The translations under genes were made by a program, and so were the position numbers. DNA of 64,000 bases, from NCBI RefSeq assembly GCF_002109495.1, contig NZ_LVJN01000018.1:310001-374000 (forward strand), given 5' to 3'. Below are positions 8,454 to 18,350 of this stretch, piece by piece (position 1 is the stretch's first letter; every line of letters starts with the position of its first letter). The stretch comes from Magnetofaba australis IT-1. Its GTDB lineage: Bacteria; Pseudomonadota; Magnetococcia; Magnetococcales; Magnetococcaceae. Under the pieces are notes generated by a model. The model was not told where the DNA came from and ran no database searches. It was given only the letters and a program-made list of their open reading frames with translations.

Positions 8454-9782
8454 ATGAGTAGCGGGTGGAGACTCAATCTCATTCTGTTAGCGGTGGTGGT
8501 GGTCGGCTTCGGCGTGCTGCTAGGGCTGCAGCGCCACGAAGAGGGGGAAAAGCGCGCCGATGAGCGCTCCCGCGCCCTCTCCGCGCTCAAACCCGAGCAG
8601 ATCGCCAGCATGAGCTTTACCGATCGTGAGGGGACGCAATTGACCCTCACGCGGCAGCAGAGCGGCTGGGCCATCACCGCGCCCAAGCCTCTGCGCACCG
8701 ACGCCGATTCCGCCGCGCGTCTGCTGGAGCCGCTGGAGAAACGCTACGCCCGTCTTGTTGGCAAAGTGGAGGATCTGGCTCCGTTCGGACTGGATAAGCC
8801 CAGCGCCAAACTGACCGTTTCCACCAAAGAGGGCCAGAGCGAAACGCTGATCCTGGGCGGCGTGGCGCCGGTCTCCAGCAAACGCTATGTGCAGTTGGGC
8901 GAGGGCGGCGATGTGGCTTTGGTCGCCGCGGCGGATCTCTCCGCACTGGTGCAGACGGCGGATGATCTGCGCGATAAACGTCTGTTTCCAGCGTGGCGCA
9001 GCGATGATGTGACCCGCATCGCCGTCTTCGGTAAGCAGGGCGACGTGGTGATGGTCAAGAGTGATAAAGGGGAGTGGGCGTTGCAGTCCCCTTATAAGGA
9101 TCGCGCTTCACTCAACCGCGCGCCGATCTGGGTGAATACGGTGACCAATAGTGTGGGGATGTCGTTCGTTCCCGCGCCGCCGCCGCCGGAGAATCCCGAG
9201 TGGCGCGCCGAGTTGACCAACGCCAAGGGCGACAGCGTGGCGGTGAGCGGCTGGCAAGTGGGGGACAAGCTGCTGGCTCTGCGCCCCGGTGAGGATGACG
9301 CCATTGTCATCCCTGAATATGTAGCCGAGGATATCCAGCGCGATCCGCTGTCGCTGTCGGCGCTGCGTCCACTGTTGGGCAATAACGTGACGCAACTGGC
9401 CCTGGCCTTTGTCAATAACGAGAACTACCGCGCCGAGCGCAACGATAAAGGCCAATGGGAGCGCCCGTTGTGGAAGAGCTTCGAGGAGCTGGCCACGCGC
9501 GAAGCGTTCTCCGCCGTCAAAGCGGGCGCCGAGCTGCCCGACCCCTGGTTCGTTATGACCGTGGGCAATGCCGAGACCGCCCAGGCGATTCCGGTGTGGA
9601 AGCAGGGTGAGGCGATCTACCTGGCCCCGCCGCAGCGTCCGGTGTGGCTCAAGGCCAGCCCGTTACAAGTTGAGGAGATCAATAAGGCGGTGGCAGCCCT
9701 GCGTAAACAAGATGGTGCGGCAAAGCCAACGCCCGTATCGACCGAGTCCGCGTCAAATGCGGATGACGCTCAAGCCCGGTAG
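8454..9782 (+). CDS. DUF4340 domain protein
   Basis: The product is 442 residues, starting at the ATG at 8454, with AAGGTGAG about 8 bases upstream; an in-frame TTG at 8436 is less likely. An N-terminal membrane segment lies at about residues 7-24 (LILLAVVVVGFGVLLGL). A mostly beta extracytoplasmic region follows with repeated DUF4340-type segments (EGTQLTLTRQQSGWAIT; GKQGDVVMVKSDKGEWALQS). This family habitually follows GldG genes and probably works with the exporter at the cell surface. The specific function is unknown. Pro/Ala/Ser-rich sequence closes the protein. Confidence 0.85.
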   Translation: MSSGWRLNLILLAVVVVGFGVLLGLQRHEEGEKRADERSRALSALKPEQIASMSFTDREGTQLTLTRQQSGWAITAPKPLRTDADSAARLLEPLEKRYARLVGKVEDLAPFGLDKPSAKLTVSTKEGQSETLILGGVAPVSSKRYVQLGEGGDVALVAAADLSALVQTADDLRDKRLFPAWRSDDVTRIAVFGKQGDVVMVKSDKGEWALQSPYKDRASLNRAPIWVNTVTNSVGMSFVPAPPPPENPEWRAELTNAKGDSVAVSGWQVGDKLLALRPGEDDAIVIPEYVAEDIQRDPLSLSALRPLLGNNVTQLALAFVNNENYRAERNDKGQWERPLWKSFEELATREAFSAVKAGAELPDPWFVMTVGNAETAQAIPVWKQGEAIYLAPPQRPVWLKASPLQVEEINKAVAALRKQDGAAKPTPVSTESASNADDAQAR

Positions 9783-10043
9783 CTGTCGTCACAGATTGTC
9801 GCGTTGCTTCCCCATTGAGGCGCATGCTAGCATGATCCAATATGTGGAAGGTGCGCCAAGGACGCGGCGTACGTCTGCTCAGATGAACCGGCTGTTCTGA
9901 ACCTGCTGTCTAACCAAAGAGTTGCCAAGCACGAACCGCTCCCCGGGCGGGGGGCTGGCTGGACAACTTAATGGATGGCGCAGTGATTGCACCTTAACGG
10001 CGCAATGTTTCGGGTTCGCAGCGGAGATTCTCAAGGTGGCGGC

Positions 10044-13000
10044 ATGGGTAAGAAAGAGTTTCCCTCTCAGTGGGTGCTGATTGGCCTGGTGGTGGTTGGG
10101 GTCGTGATCGGCGCAGCGGTGTTCGGGGGGCTCTCCATGCTCACCGACAGCGTCAGTCAAAAACCCGCCAAGCAGATCATTCTCAGTCCTGCGCGTCGCG
10201 CGCCGTCCTCCGGCAGCGCAGCCAGCGTCCTGGACGATAGCAAAGTCACCGCCGTTCAACCGAACGCCATGACGGAGTCTGATGCGGCGCCCGCCGGGCC
10301 GAAAAACGTTCAAACTGCGGCAGCGGATAAAGACGTTCAGCAGAATATGGACGATGACGCGTTTGGCCGCATCCCCGCCGGACGCGTGGCGCGCATCCAT
10401 GGCAACGCCACGGCTTATTACAAAGATCAGGCGCGCCAGCTCTCCACCAATGACGGCGTCTATCCCGAAGAGCGCATTGTCACCGGCAAACGCGCCCGGG
10501 TCATCCTGGAGATGGCCGACGACGCCCTCATCGCTTTGGGCGCCGATACCGAATTCATCATCCGTCAATACAGCTACTCGCCCGACTCCTCCAACGAGCA
10601 GACCTACACCAATAGCAAAGGCCTGATGGAGCTGACCCGCGGTCTGTTCCGCGCCAACTCCGGTAAGCTGGCCAAACTCAAGGGCCAGCCGTTTACCCTG
10701 AAGACCCCTGTGGCCTCCATGGGGGTGCGCGGCTCCAGTTACTTCACCAGTTTGACCATCGGCGAGAATGGCAAACCCGAAGCGGTGGTGATCGCTTTGG
10801 AGCCCACCATCGTGGCGCAGAACGAAGCGGGAACCACGGTGATGGATAAACCCCACACCGGCGCGGAAGTGAGCGACGCCAATACAGCGCCCACCGCCGC
10901 CAAGCGCGTGTCGGTGTCTGAGGTCGCGCAGGCGCAGTTGGCCACCATGACGCCCAAGCCGGTGTCGGCGGAAACCAAAGCGCAAGTCAAAGAGCAGATC
11001 GTCCAGGAGTTGATGGAGAGCGGCGCAGCGCCCGATGCCGAAACCGCGCAGAAGATGGCGGACGCCTCCATTGACGACGTGATCGAAAAAATGCAGTGGG
11101 ATCTGACCGCGCAGGAAGTTGAAGCGACGGTCAACAAGCAGGATAAGATCTATCAGCTGGATGAGAAGATCTCCAACCTCCAGAGCAGTTTGGACAGCGA
11201 TCCGCGAGCGAGCGCCGCAGTGGCCATGGCCCAGAAGCGCCTCGAAGCCGCGCAGGCGAATGTGGATCAGGAACTCAGCGCCAAACTGCAGGACCAGTTG
11301 GGTGATGAGAACGCTCAGGCGGTGCTGGAGGAGATGAGCAAGCGCAACGAAGAGAAGGCCTTGCTGGAGAACGCCTTCCTCGACGCCGTAGGCGACTCGG
11401 TGACGCCCGCACAGTTGCAGCAGGCCGAGAAGATCGACCTGCTGAAGAAACAGGCTGATGCGAAACTGGCCAATGAAATGGCCAGCGAACTACAGCAGAC
11501 GCTGGGAACGGAAACCGCCAGCGCGCTACAACAGTTGGCGTTGGAGAATGCCGCCCAGCAGGCGCAGTTGGCGTTGCAAACGGAGCAAAAACTCAGCGAT
11601 GCGTTGGGCGACGAGACGCAACTGCAGGCGCTCAAAGAGTTGACCACCCAGGCCGAAGCGCAGCAGGCGCAGTTGACGGACGAGACCGCTCAGTTGTTGC
11701 AACAGAAAGCCAAGTTGAGTGACGCACAATCGCAAGCTGCGCTGGCCTTGGCCGAAGCGCAGAGCAATCCCAGCCCCAGCCAGATTAAGGCGGCCACCGA
11801 GGGCTTGACGGAGCTGCAAGCGTTGACCGTTGCGCAACTGCTCAAGGATAAGGCTGCGCAAGCCCAAAAGATTGATGCGCAGTTGGCGGAGAATCTGGCG
11901 ACGCAAACAGGGGATACGGCCACCGCGCAGCAGGTGTTGTCGATTCTGGCCGACCAAGTCGCCCAGAGCAATCAGCTCAATCAACAGTTGGCGCAGAGCG
12001 CGCAGCAGACCCTGGCGAAGCAACAGGTCGCCCAGCAGCTGGAGCAGAAGGCGCAACTGAACACGACGCAAAACGAGCAAGTCCAGGCGATTGCCGAAGA
12101 GGCAAAGGCGCAAAAATCGCAACTGGATTCGGATCTGGCCCAGGCCCTGGCCGATCAGGGGTTGTCCCAGGATCAGGTCGATGCGGCGCTGAATCTGAAA
12201 CAGGCTGACAGCTCGATTACCGTTGGCGATGTGCAGAAGACCCTGGATGGTCTGAAAGGCACGGAAGCGCAACAGGTGCGCGATCTGTTGAGCGATGCGC
12301 TGTTGCAGGCCACGCAAGTGGATGCGCAGGCCAAACAGGATATTGCACAGGCTGTGGGCGACCCTGCCAAGGCGGATACGGCAGCACAAATTGCGCTGCA
12401 ACTGGATGGCGTCGCGCAGACGCCGACATTGACGGCGGCTCAGTTGGCGGCGTTGGCGCAAACCACCCAGCAGGCGGCGGAGAAGAAGGCGCAGAGCGAC
12501 GCCAACTCCCAGCAGGCGATGGTTGCGGCCGTGGGCGATCAGGCGGTGGTCATCCAAAGCCTGTTGGATCAAAAATCAACCAAGTTGCAGCAAATTGAGC
12601 AACAGTTTGCGCAGACTCTGCAAGAGAATTTACAGCTGACTCCAAGCGAGGCGCAGGGCGTGGTGCAGACGGCGCAGGACGCTGATCGGCTGAATCAGGC
12701 GATTCAACTATCTATGCAGCAAACTTTGCAACAGATGGGCATGAGCGCAGAGCAGGCCGCCACGGCGACGCAGCTGATGAACCTGACTGACGCCAAAAAG
12801 GCGGTCACTGTTCCGGCCTCGATAGATGAGATCGTCACTACGCCGATTCAAACATCCGACCCCATGACCCAAGCGGTGGGCGACGCTGTGGTCAGCGATG
12901 TCGTCTCCAATGTGAAGCAGGCTATCGCGCAGGGAGAGGATCCCGTGCGCGCCGCGCAACAGGCTGCTCAACAGGTGGTGTCGAACCCCAATCCGGTGGT

Positions 13001-14426
13001 GGTGGTGCAGACTACCGCAGGCGCCGCTAGCGGCGGCAGCGGTGTGGACACCACCTTCACCAAACCGACAACTGCCGATAGCGGCGCGAGCGGAGCCTCT
13101 GACGCCGGGCAGACCGGCGCAGGCGACGCGGCGGGGCAAACCCCAGCGCAGTCAACGGGAACCTCTTCGAGCGGCGCAACCGGAACAACTGGGTCCGGCA
13201 CGCCTGCCGGTACAGGGAGTACTGGCGCCACGGGCAGCACAGGCGCCACGGGCAGCACAGGCGCCACCGGCAGCACGGGTTCCACCGGCAGCACGGGAAC
13301 AACCGGCAACACGGGAACGACCGGCAATACGGGCAGCACTGGGACCACCTCACCCTCGACAGGCAGTGGCGGCGGCACGACGGGTGGATCAACCGGCGGC
13401 AGCACCACCACCAACCAGGCCCCCACCGATCTGACGCTCTCCAATAATGCGATTCAGAGCGGAAGCGTGACCAATGGCGATACCGTTGGCCTGTTCACGG
13501 TGACCGATCCTAATGACTCCTCGGGCTTCGTGTTCGCCTTTGCCTCTCCCTACAATGACGCCTCGGGACGCTTCAGCATCGATGCGGGCGGTTTGGTGGT
13601 CAATGACGCCACGGCAGTGGAGAAGTTTGATACCTATGACCGTCAGCACAACATCACCGTCACGGTGACCGATAAGAACGGCACAGGGCTGTCACTGACC
13701 AAGAACTTTGTGATCTATCTGCAGAATTTCAACGGCTCCATCGATATCGTTGGCGTTTCCGGCGCCGATTCGACTCTGCGCGATAGCGGGCGGGTGGTCT
13801 ATCAAGGCATCGAGGAGCAGTTGGCCGCAGGGCAGTCGGTGGCGCTCACGGAGACCGATGTGCGCAGTCTGATTCTGGCTAAATTGGCGCAGCAGATGAG
13901 CAGCGGCGGGCAGGTGACGCAGTCGCTGTCGGACATCGTGCCCAATCTGGGGGTGAGCATCTCACCGGCCATGGTGGAGGTCAGCGCTGACCTGAAATCC
14001 GTGGATCAGTTGGTCTCGCGTCTGCCGCAGAGCGCGCAAACCCAATTGACCAGCCTGTTCCAGGATCTGGCCTCTTACGGTTCGGACTACACCGCCTCGG
14101 TGCGTTTCCGCGTGGTTCCGGTGGTGACCGACACCACCATTGGCTTTAGCGCCACCGACTCCTATGTGGACGTGGTGCACTCGGTGGACTACCTGCCCAA
14201 CCTGACCATTCCGTTGGATACGGTGATTCAGCAGTACAATGACATCGTCTCCGTCATGGCGGGCGGCGGGCTCTCCTTCTTTACGGGTGATAGCGCAACC
14301 AACAGCGGACAGAGCGCGCCGACTTCGGTGCCCATTGACCAGTTCTACACCGGGCAGATCGCCGGGGTGACGCTCAATCAGGGCAGCGTGACGCTGACGC
14401 CAACCGCGACAGCGACCACGCAGTAA
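10044..14426 (+). CDS. Giant FecR-domain / coiled-coil / collagen-like membrane protein
   Basis: The product is 1460 residues from the ATG at 10044 (AAGGTGG five bases upstream; earlier TTG and ATG starts exist at 9987 and 10005). Order of parts: a membrane anchor at about 9-30; a FecR domain at about 110-245 ([18 protein letters not shown], then [14 protein letters not shown]); a Gln/Ala/Leu-rich region of about 650 residues likely to be coiled coil; a Gly-Ser/Thr-rich tract of GSTGAT units at about 1040-1110; a cadherin-like beta domain at about 1130-1230; and a C-terminal beta-rich domain. It is probably an envelope-spanning or surface-exposed structural protein or adhesin. No partner is identified; oxyR follows 21 bases later. 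Confidence 0.8.
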   Translation: MGKKEFPSQWVLIGLVVVGVVIGAAVFGGLSMLTDSVSQKPAKQIILSPARRAPSSGSAASVLDDSKVTAVQPNAMTESDAAPAGPKNVQTAAADKDVQQNMDDDAFGRIPAGRVARIHGNATAYYKDQARQLSTNDGVYPEERIVTGKRARVILEMADDALIALGADTEFIIRQYSYSPDSSNEQTYTNSKGLMELTRGLFRANSGKLAKLKGQPFTLKTPVASMGVRGSSYFTSLTIGENGKPEAVVIALEPTIVAQNEAGTTVMDKPHTGAEVSDANTAPTAAKRVSVSEVAQAQLATMTPKPVSAETKAQVKEQIVQELMESGAAPDAETAQKMADASIDDVIEKMQWDLTAQEVEATVNKQDKIYQLDEKISNLQSSLDSDPRASAAVAMAQKRLEAAQANVDQELSAKLQDQLGDENAQAVLEEMSKRNEEKALLENAFLDAVGDSVTPAQLQQAEKIDLLKKQADAKLANEMASELQQTLGTETASALQQLALENAAQQAQLALQTEQKLSDALGDETQLQALKELTTQAEAQQAQLTDETAQLLQQKAKLSDAQSQAALALAEAQSNPSPSQIKAATEGLTELQALTVAQLLKDKAAQAQKIDAQLAENLATQTGDTATAQQVLSILADQVAQSNQLNQQLAQSAQQTLAKQQVAQQLEQKAQLNTTQNEQVQAIAEEAKAQKSQLDSDLAQALADQGLSQDQVDAALNLKQADSSITVGDVQKTLDGLKGTEAQQVRDLLSDALLQATQVDAQAKQDIAQAVGDPAKADTAAQIALQLDGVAQTPTLTAAQLAALAQTTQQAAEKKAQSDANSQQAMVAAVGDQAVVIQSLLDQKSTKLQQIEQQFAQTLQENLQLTPSEAQGVVQTAQDADRLNQAIQLSMQQTLQQMGMSAEQAATATQLMNLTDAKKAVTVPASIDEIVTTPIQTSDPMTQAVGDAVVSDVVSNVKQAIAQGEDPVRAAQQAAQQVVSNPNPVVVVQTTAGAASGGSGVDTTFTKPTTADSGASGASDAGQTGAGDAAGQTPAQSTGTSSSGATGTTGSGTPAGTGSTGATGSTGATGSTGATGSTGSTGSTGTTGNTGTTGNTGSTGTTSPSTGSGGGTTGGSTGGSTTTNQAPTDLTLSNNAIQSGSVTNGDTVGLFTVTDPNDSSGFVFAFASPYNDASGRFSIDAGGLVVNDATAVEKFDTYDRQHNITVTVTDKNGTGLSLTKNFVIYLQNFNGSIDIVGVSGADSTLRDSGRVVYQGIEEQLAAGQSVALTETDVRSLILAKLAQQMSSGGQVTQSLSDIVPNLGVSISPAMVEVSADLKSVDQLVSRLPQSAQTQLTSLFQDLASYGSDYTASVRFRVVPVVTDTTIGFSATDSYVDVVHSVDYLPNLTIPLDTVIQQYNDIVSVMAGGGLSFFTGDSATNSGQSAPTSVPIDQFYTGQIAGVTLNQGSVTLTPTATATTQ
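13205..13345 (+). repeat. In-gene tandem repeats encoding a Gly-Ser-Thr tract
   Basis: Units of 9 and 18 bases built on GGCAGCACAGGCGCCACG repeat in tandem inside the FecR-protein gene and encode GSTGAT-type, collagen-like triplets. The early units are near-identical, so recombination or slippage could change tract length. These are coding repeats without spacers, hence not a CRISPR array. Confidence 0.85.
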
Positions 14427-14447
14427 CGCGACTCTGGGAAGATAACG

Positions 14448-15401
14448 TTGAATCTGAACCAGATGCGCTATGTGCTGGCGGTGGCCCAGGCGGGCAATTT
14501 CAGCCGCGCCGCCAAGCTCTGCCATGTGAGCCAACCCTCCTTGAGCGTGGCCATCAAAGGGCTGGAGGAGGAGTTGGGGCTGCCGATCTTTGAGCGCCAT
14601 AAGAATGAAGTCTCGGTCACCGAGCTCGGCGCGCAGATCATCACCCAGATCCAGAAGGTTCTGGAGGAGATCGACCAGATCAAATGCATCGCCCAGGATG
14701 GGGCCGACCCGTTAAGCGGCGCGTTGCGCATCGGCGCCATCATGACCATCGGCCCCTATCTGTTCCCCAACATGATTCCGGCGTTCCGCAAACTTGCGCC
14801 CAATATGAAGTTGTTGGTGGAGGAGAACTATACCACGGTGCTGACGGAGCGCCTCAAACGCGGCGATGTGGACGCCATTATCATCGCGCTGCCATATCAG
14901 GAGCATGGGGTTAAGATCCAGTCCCTGTATGATGAGCCATTTATGGCGGCGGTGCCTGCGGGCCATGCCTGGGAGCATCGCCCGCACATCGAAGGGCAGG
15001 ATCTGGCCACCGATGATCTGATTCTGCTGGGTAAGGGCAACTGCTTCCGCGATCAGGTGTTGGAGATCTGCCCGGACTGTATGAAGATGGCCGACACCGC
15101 CGAAGGGGCGGGCGGCAACATCATCGAAGGCAGTTCATTGGAGACCATCCGGCACATGGTGGCCACTGCGGTGGGCGTTTCCGTGCTGCCCGCCTCCTCA
15201 ATCCATTCATTGATCTGCAACACCGCCGACTGCCCCGCCAAGGAGAATCGCTACGTGCGCTACGTGCCGTTCTGCGAGCCCGCGCCCAAACGCCGGGTTG
15301 CGTTGGCATGGCGCAGCTCCTTTCCCAACCCCTCCGCTCTGCAAGCCCTGGTCAAGTCCATCTATTCCGCCCCGCCCGTTGGTGTGACGCTGTTGCGTTG
15401 A
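14448..15401 (+). CDS. oxyR: LysR-family hydrogen peroxide sensor
   Basis: The product is 317 residues. An N-terminal LysR winged helix (about 1-60, SRAAKLCHVSQPSLSVAIK) is followed by the effector domain. The redox pair is visible as GNCFRDQVLEIC, two Cys eight residues apart in the OxyR position, followed by the conserved SSLETIRHMVATAVGVSVLP. The start is TTG at 14448, supported by the family N-terminus and a GGAAG upstream. It lies directly upstream of a cytochrome c peroxidase gene, and a full OxyR operator lies between them. It should activate that gene when oxidised. Confidence 0.93.
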   Translation: MNLNQMRYVLAVAQAGNFSRAAKLCHVSQPSLSVAIKGLEEELGLPIFERHKNEVSVTELGAQIITQIQKVLEEIDQIKCIAQDGADPLSGALRIGAIMTIGPYLFPNMIPAFRKLAPNMKLLVEENYTTVLTERLKRGDVDAIIIALPYQEHGVKIQSLYDEPFMAAVPAGHAWEHRPHIEGQDLATDDLILLGKGNCFRDQVLEICPDCMKMADTAEGAGGNIIEGSSLETIRHMVATAVGVSVLPASSIHSLICNTADCPAKENRYVRYVPFCEPAPKRRVALAWRSSFPNPSALQALVKSIYSAPPVGVTLLR

Positions 15402-15428
15402 GGCAATTGATTCCCTCTGCAAACAGGG

Positions 15429-15465
15429 ATAGCGTGGGCCTATTCATTCAATAGATAAATGATAT
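15429..15465 (+). promoter_or_regulatory. OxyR tetramer operator upstream of the peroxidase gene
   Basis: Four boxes read ATAG (15429-15432), CTAT (15440-15443), ATAG (15451-15454) and ATAT (15462-15465), each separated by exactly seven bases. This reproduces the ATAG-N7-CTAT-N7-ATAG-N7-CTAT OxyR consensus with one mismatch, in the final box. It lies 89 bases before the peroxidase start codon and just after the oxyR stop. Confidence 0.9.
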
Positions 15466-15553
15466 TGGACCAAGCCATTAAACCTCTCTATGGTTCTCTC
15501 ATTGGCTGTTTCTCCCCATGCACTGACATGGGCAACGACCTGGAGAAGAGATC

Positions 15554-16603
15554 ATGAAAAAGGCATTGGCGATTGCGGCGTTATTCACTTTGGCCCCGAT
15601 CAGTTCGGCGCTGGCGGGAAGCGACCTGATGGCTCAGGCGCGCGAAACCTTCAAGCCCATTCCTTCGGCGCCGCCGGCGTTGTCGGGCAATGTGGTGACC
15701 CGGGAGCGGGTGGAGTTGGGCAAGATGCTGTTCTTTGAACCGCGTCTGTCGGCCAGCCATCTGATTAGCTGCAACACCTGTCACAACGTCGGCATGGGAG
15801 GTGATGACAATCTGGAGACCTCCATTGGACACGGCTGGGCTAAAGGCCCCCGCAACGCCCCCACGGCGTTGAATGCGGTGTTCAACGTGGCGCAGTTCTG
15901 GGATGGTCGCGCCGAAGATCTCAAGGCGCAGGCCAAAGGTCCGGTGCAGGCTGGCGTGGAGATGAGCAACACCCCCGCCATGGTGGAGAAGACCCTCAAC
16001 AGCATCCCGGAATATGTGGAGCGTTTCGGTAAGGCGTTCCCCGGTGAGAAGAGCCCGGTGAGCTTCGATAACATGGCTAAGGCCATCGAATCGTTCGAAG
16101 CCACGCTGATCACCCCGGCTTCGCGTTTTGACCAGTTCCTGGAGGGCAACGCCGCCGCCATGACCGATCAGGAAAAACGCGGCCTGGCGCTGTTCATGGA
16201 TAAAGGCTGCTCCGGTTGCCACTCGGGCGTCAATGTGGGCGGACAGGATTACTATCCGTTTGGCGTGGTGGAGAAACCGGGCGCCGACGTGTTGCCGCAA
16301 GGGGACAAAGGGCGCTTTGCGGTGACCAAAACCGCTGACGACGCCTATGTGTTCCGCGCCGGTCCGCTGCGCAACATCGCTTTGACCGCGCCCTACTTCC
16401 ACTCCGGCAAGGTGTGGAACCTGGAGCAGGCGGTGGCCATTATGGGTCAGAGCCAGTTGGGGGAAAAACTCTCTGATGCGCAGATCAAGGATATCACCGC
16501 GTTCCTGGAGACCCTCACCGGCGAACAACCGGATGTGACCTATCCGATTCTGCCCGCCAGCACGGCGGCCACCCCGCTGCCGGTGGCCATGGCGACTAAG
16601 TAA
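15554..16603 (+). CDS. ccpA: Di-haem cytochrome c peroxidase
   Basis: The product is 349 residues with a Sec signal peptide (about 1-21, ending SALA). It carries two c-type haem sites: CNTCH near residue 75 and CSGCH near 219. Between and after them are family landmarks, including GRNAPTALNA-like GPRNAPTALNA and FRAGPLRNIALTAPYFHSG. It reduces periplasmic hydrogen peroxide to water with electrons from cytochrome c. The OxyR operator upstream makes it a peroxide-induced gene. The C-terminal tail after residue 330 is low-complexity. Confidence 0.95.
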   Translation: MKKALAIAALFTLAPISSALAGSDLMAQARETFKPIPSAPPALSGNVVTRERVELGKMLFFEPRLSASHLISCNTCHNVGMGGDDNLETSIGHGWAKGPRNAPTALNAVFNVAQFWDGRAEDLKAQAKGPVQAGVEMSNTPAMVEKTLNSIPEYVERFGKAFPGEKSPVSFDNMAKAIESFEATLITPASRFDQFLEGNAAAMTDQEKRGLALFMDKGCSGCHSGVNVGGQDYYPFGVVEKPGADVLPQGDKGRFAVTKTADDAYVFRAGPLRNIALTAPYFHSGKVWNLEQAVAIMGQSQLGEKLSDAQIKDITAFLETLTGEQPDVTYPILPASTAATPLPVAMATK

Positions 16604-16634
16604 TCGAAGAATCGCTTAGGTGAGTAGATGTATG

Positions 16635-16666
16635 GAGGGCCACGACAGTTCGTGGCCCTCTTTGCG
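16635..16666 (+). terminator. Rho-independent terminator after the peroxidase gene
   Basis: An 11-bp perfect stem (16635-16645 with 16650-16660) has a CAGT loop and is followed by TTTGCGTTT. I see nothing else in the remaining sequence to 16908 apart from the RBS of the next gene. Confidence 0.85.
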
Positions 16667-16908
16667 TTTAACACGCCGAAGCGGCGCCTGCGTGATGCTT
16701 TGAAGGCATTGCGACAGTTCTCCGACGCGTAGGAGTCATGTGTGCGACAGCGCCGATTTTCTCTTCACACAGCAGACATTTGCCGGGATGAAGCTGGCGT
16801 CTATACGCCGGTTGTGATGGAATAGAGTTGTCGATGCTGATGTAACGGATTGGTGATGGGGGATCTGAATCAGATTATCCCGCGAGGCTCACAAGGGAGT
16901 GCGCTGAT

Positions 16909-17322
16909 ATGTTTATCGACCTGCTAACCCCTGAGCAGACGCGTATGCTGCAGGCGCTGTTAATTCATCTGGCGCGGGTGGATGAGTTGGTGGATAACAA
17001 CGAGGCTGCGGTGCTGGAGCGGATCGCACACGAAACCGGCGTGCCGCTGCATGAGGCGCCGGGTTACGCCCCCCCTTGGCCAGAGTTGGAAGGACTGTTT
17101 CCCCAGCGTCGCGAAGCGCTGGTGCTGATATTGGAACTGCTCGGGTTGGCGTATGCCGATGGAAATTATCACCCGGATGAGAAGGCTCTGATTCAGGAGA
17201 TTGCCGAACGATTGCAGATCCACCAAGTGGATCTGGCGCTGTTGGAGAACTGGACCACACGGCAGATGGATCTGTATGGTGAAATCCTGGAGATGTTGGG
17301 TGGGATGAGCCAGGAGGAGTAG
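16909..17322 (+). CDS. TerB-like helical protein
   Basis: The product is 137 residues, all-helical. The central segment ELLGLAYADGNYHPDEKALI matches the metal-binding 'DG.i...E' signature of TerB-like (tellurite-resistance B) domains, in which acidic residues bind a metal. AAGGGAG precedes the ATG. The next gene starts one base after its stop, so the two are an operon. No other ter genes are nearby, and a role in tellurite resistance should not be assumed. Confidence 0.75.
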   Translation: MFIDLLTPEQTRMLQALLIHLARVDELVDNNEAAVLERIAHETGVPLHEAPGYAPPWPELEGLFPQRREALVLILELLGLAYADGNYHPDEKALIQEIAERLQIHQVDLALLENWTTRQMDLYGEILEMLGGMSQEE

Positions 17323-17323
17323 C

Positions 17324-18301
17324 ATGTTTCCCGCACGCTTGATCGCTGGCGCCTTTCTGACCAGCGCGGCGCTGTCCCGTCAGGGGCGTACCGATGCGAT
17401 GTTCAAACGCGCCAAAGAGGAGGAGGCGCTGTCCGTCTCCTTCTATCAGGAATCCCGCAACGATCTGAAAACCGCCAGTCAGGACGCTGTCACGGCGTTA
17501 CGTGAGTTGGGAGAAACCCGCCTGAAAATGGTGGGTGAGTCGCTGTGCCGCACGGCGGAGCGGATTCTCTCCGAGCCACAGCTTACCGCCGCGCTCACGC
17601 CCGCGCAGCATGAGCATCTGGTTACTGTGCGCGAGACCGGGCGACAGGCGCGCACGCTGCTCAGTTATGGTCAGGCGGCCAGCCCCTGCATGTTGGTGGG
17701 GGTGGGGGCATTCGGTATCGCCAATCTGGTTAAGCCTGCAGCGGGCGAGACCTTTATGGATTGGATGCGACAGCGGGTGGAGGAGAGCTGCGCCATTCGC
17801 TTCCTGATCAGCGAAGAGCCCTGCGCCACCAATCTGCCCAAGCCCAGCGGCGGCTTTTTGGGCGTCGATTGCGAGCAGCTCACCGCCAGCTTCATGCGCA
17901 ACACGCTTTCGCGCGAGAAGATGGCCGAGCGTAAAATGGAAAACGCGCACAAGAACCGCGAAATGACCAAACGTGCGGTCTCCTCCATGGACAAGCAGGC
18001 GCAACTGTTCAGCGGTTTTGCCCAGGTGGCCAACAGCTATCGGGAGCACATGGAGCGCACCGACCGCGACAATGGGATTCTGATGCGCCGATTGACGCCA
18101 ACGCGCATCGCCACGGGGGATTGGTCGCCGCAACTGCTCACCTGGTGTCTGGATGCGCTGGAGCTGCTCGATGAGTTGTCACAGCGGCCCTTGGTCACCG
18201 CCGATGGCGGCTTTCATATCGAAGTGCGCCCCATGCTGGCGCGCGGGCGTGCGTTGAGTAAAGAGATGAGCGCGCCGCAGACCTCGGACGCGTCCGCCTA
18301 G
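17324..18301 (+). CDS. Hypothetical protein paired with the TerB-like gene
   Basis: The product is 325 residues and I do not recognise it. It is mainly helical, with charged coiled-coil-prone stretches (about 30-75 and 190-240), a short hydrophobic segment near 125-140 (CMLVGVGAFGIANL), and a final helical region. No clear signal peptide is visible, although the first 18 residues are fairly hydrophobic. GGAGGAG lies immediately before the start and overlaps the end of the upstream gene, indicating translational coupling. The function is probably linked to the TerB-like partner. Confidence 0.65.
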   Translation: MFPARLIAGAFLTSAALSRQGRTDAMFKRAKEEEALSVSFYQESRNDLKTASQDAVTALRELGETRLKMVGESLCRTAERILSEPQLTAALTPAQHEHLVTVRETGRQARTLLSYGQAASPCMLVGVGAFGIANLVKPAAGETFMDWMRQRVEESCAIRFLISEEPCATNLPKPSGGFLGVDCEQLTASFMRNTLSREKMAERKMENAHKNREMTKRAVSSMDKQAQLFSGFAQVANSYREHMERTDRDNGILMRRLTPTRIATGDWSPQLLTWCLDALELLDELSQRPLVTADGGFHIEVRPMLARGRALSKEMSAPQTSDASA

Positions 18302-18350
18302 GGGGATGTCGACGCGAGTTGGCGCTCCGACGCTGACTGCTTGTTACGAC

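Noticed and set aside
13205-13345. Regular tandem repeats considered as a CRISPR array
   Set aside because: Units are contiguous, 9-18 bases, in frame and coding for GSTGAT; no spacers and no cas genes.
16909-17322. TerB-like gene as evidence of tellurite resistance
   Set aside because: No other ter genes are adjacent, and TerB-like domains occur in many unrelated contexts.
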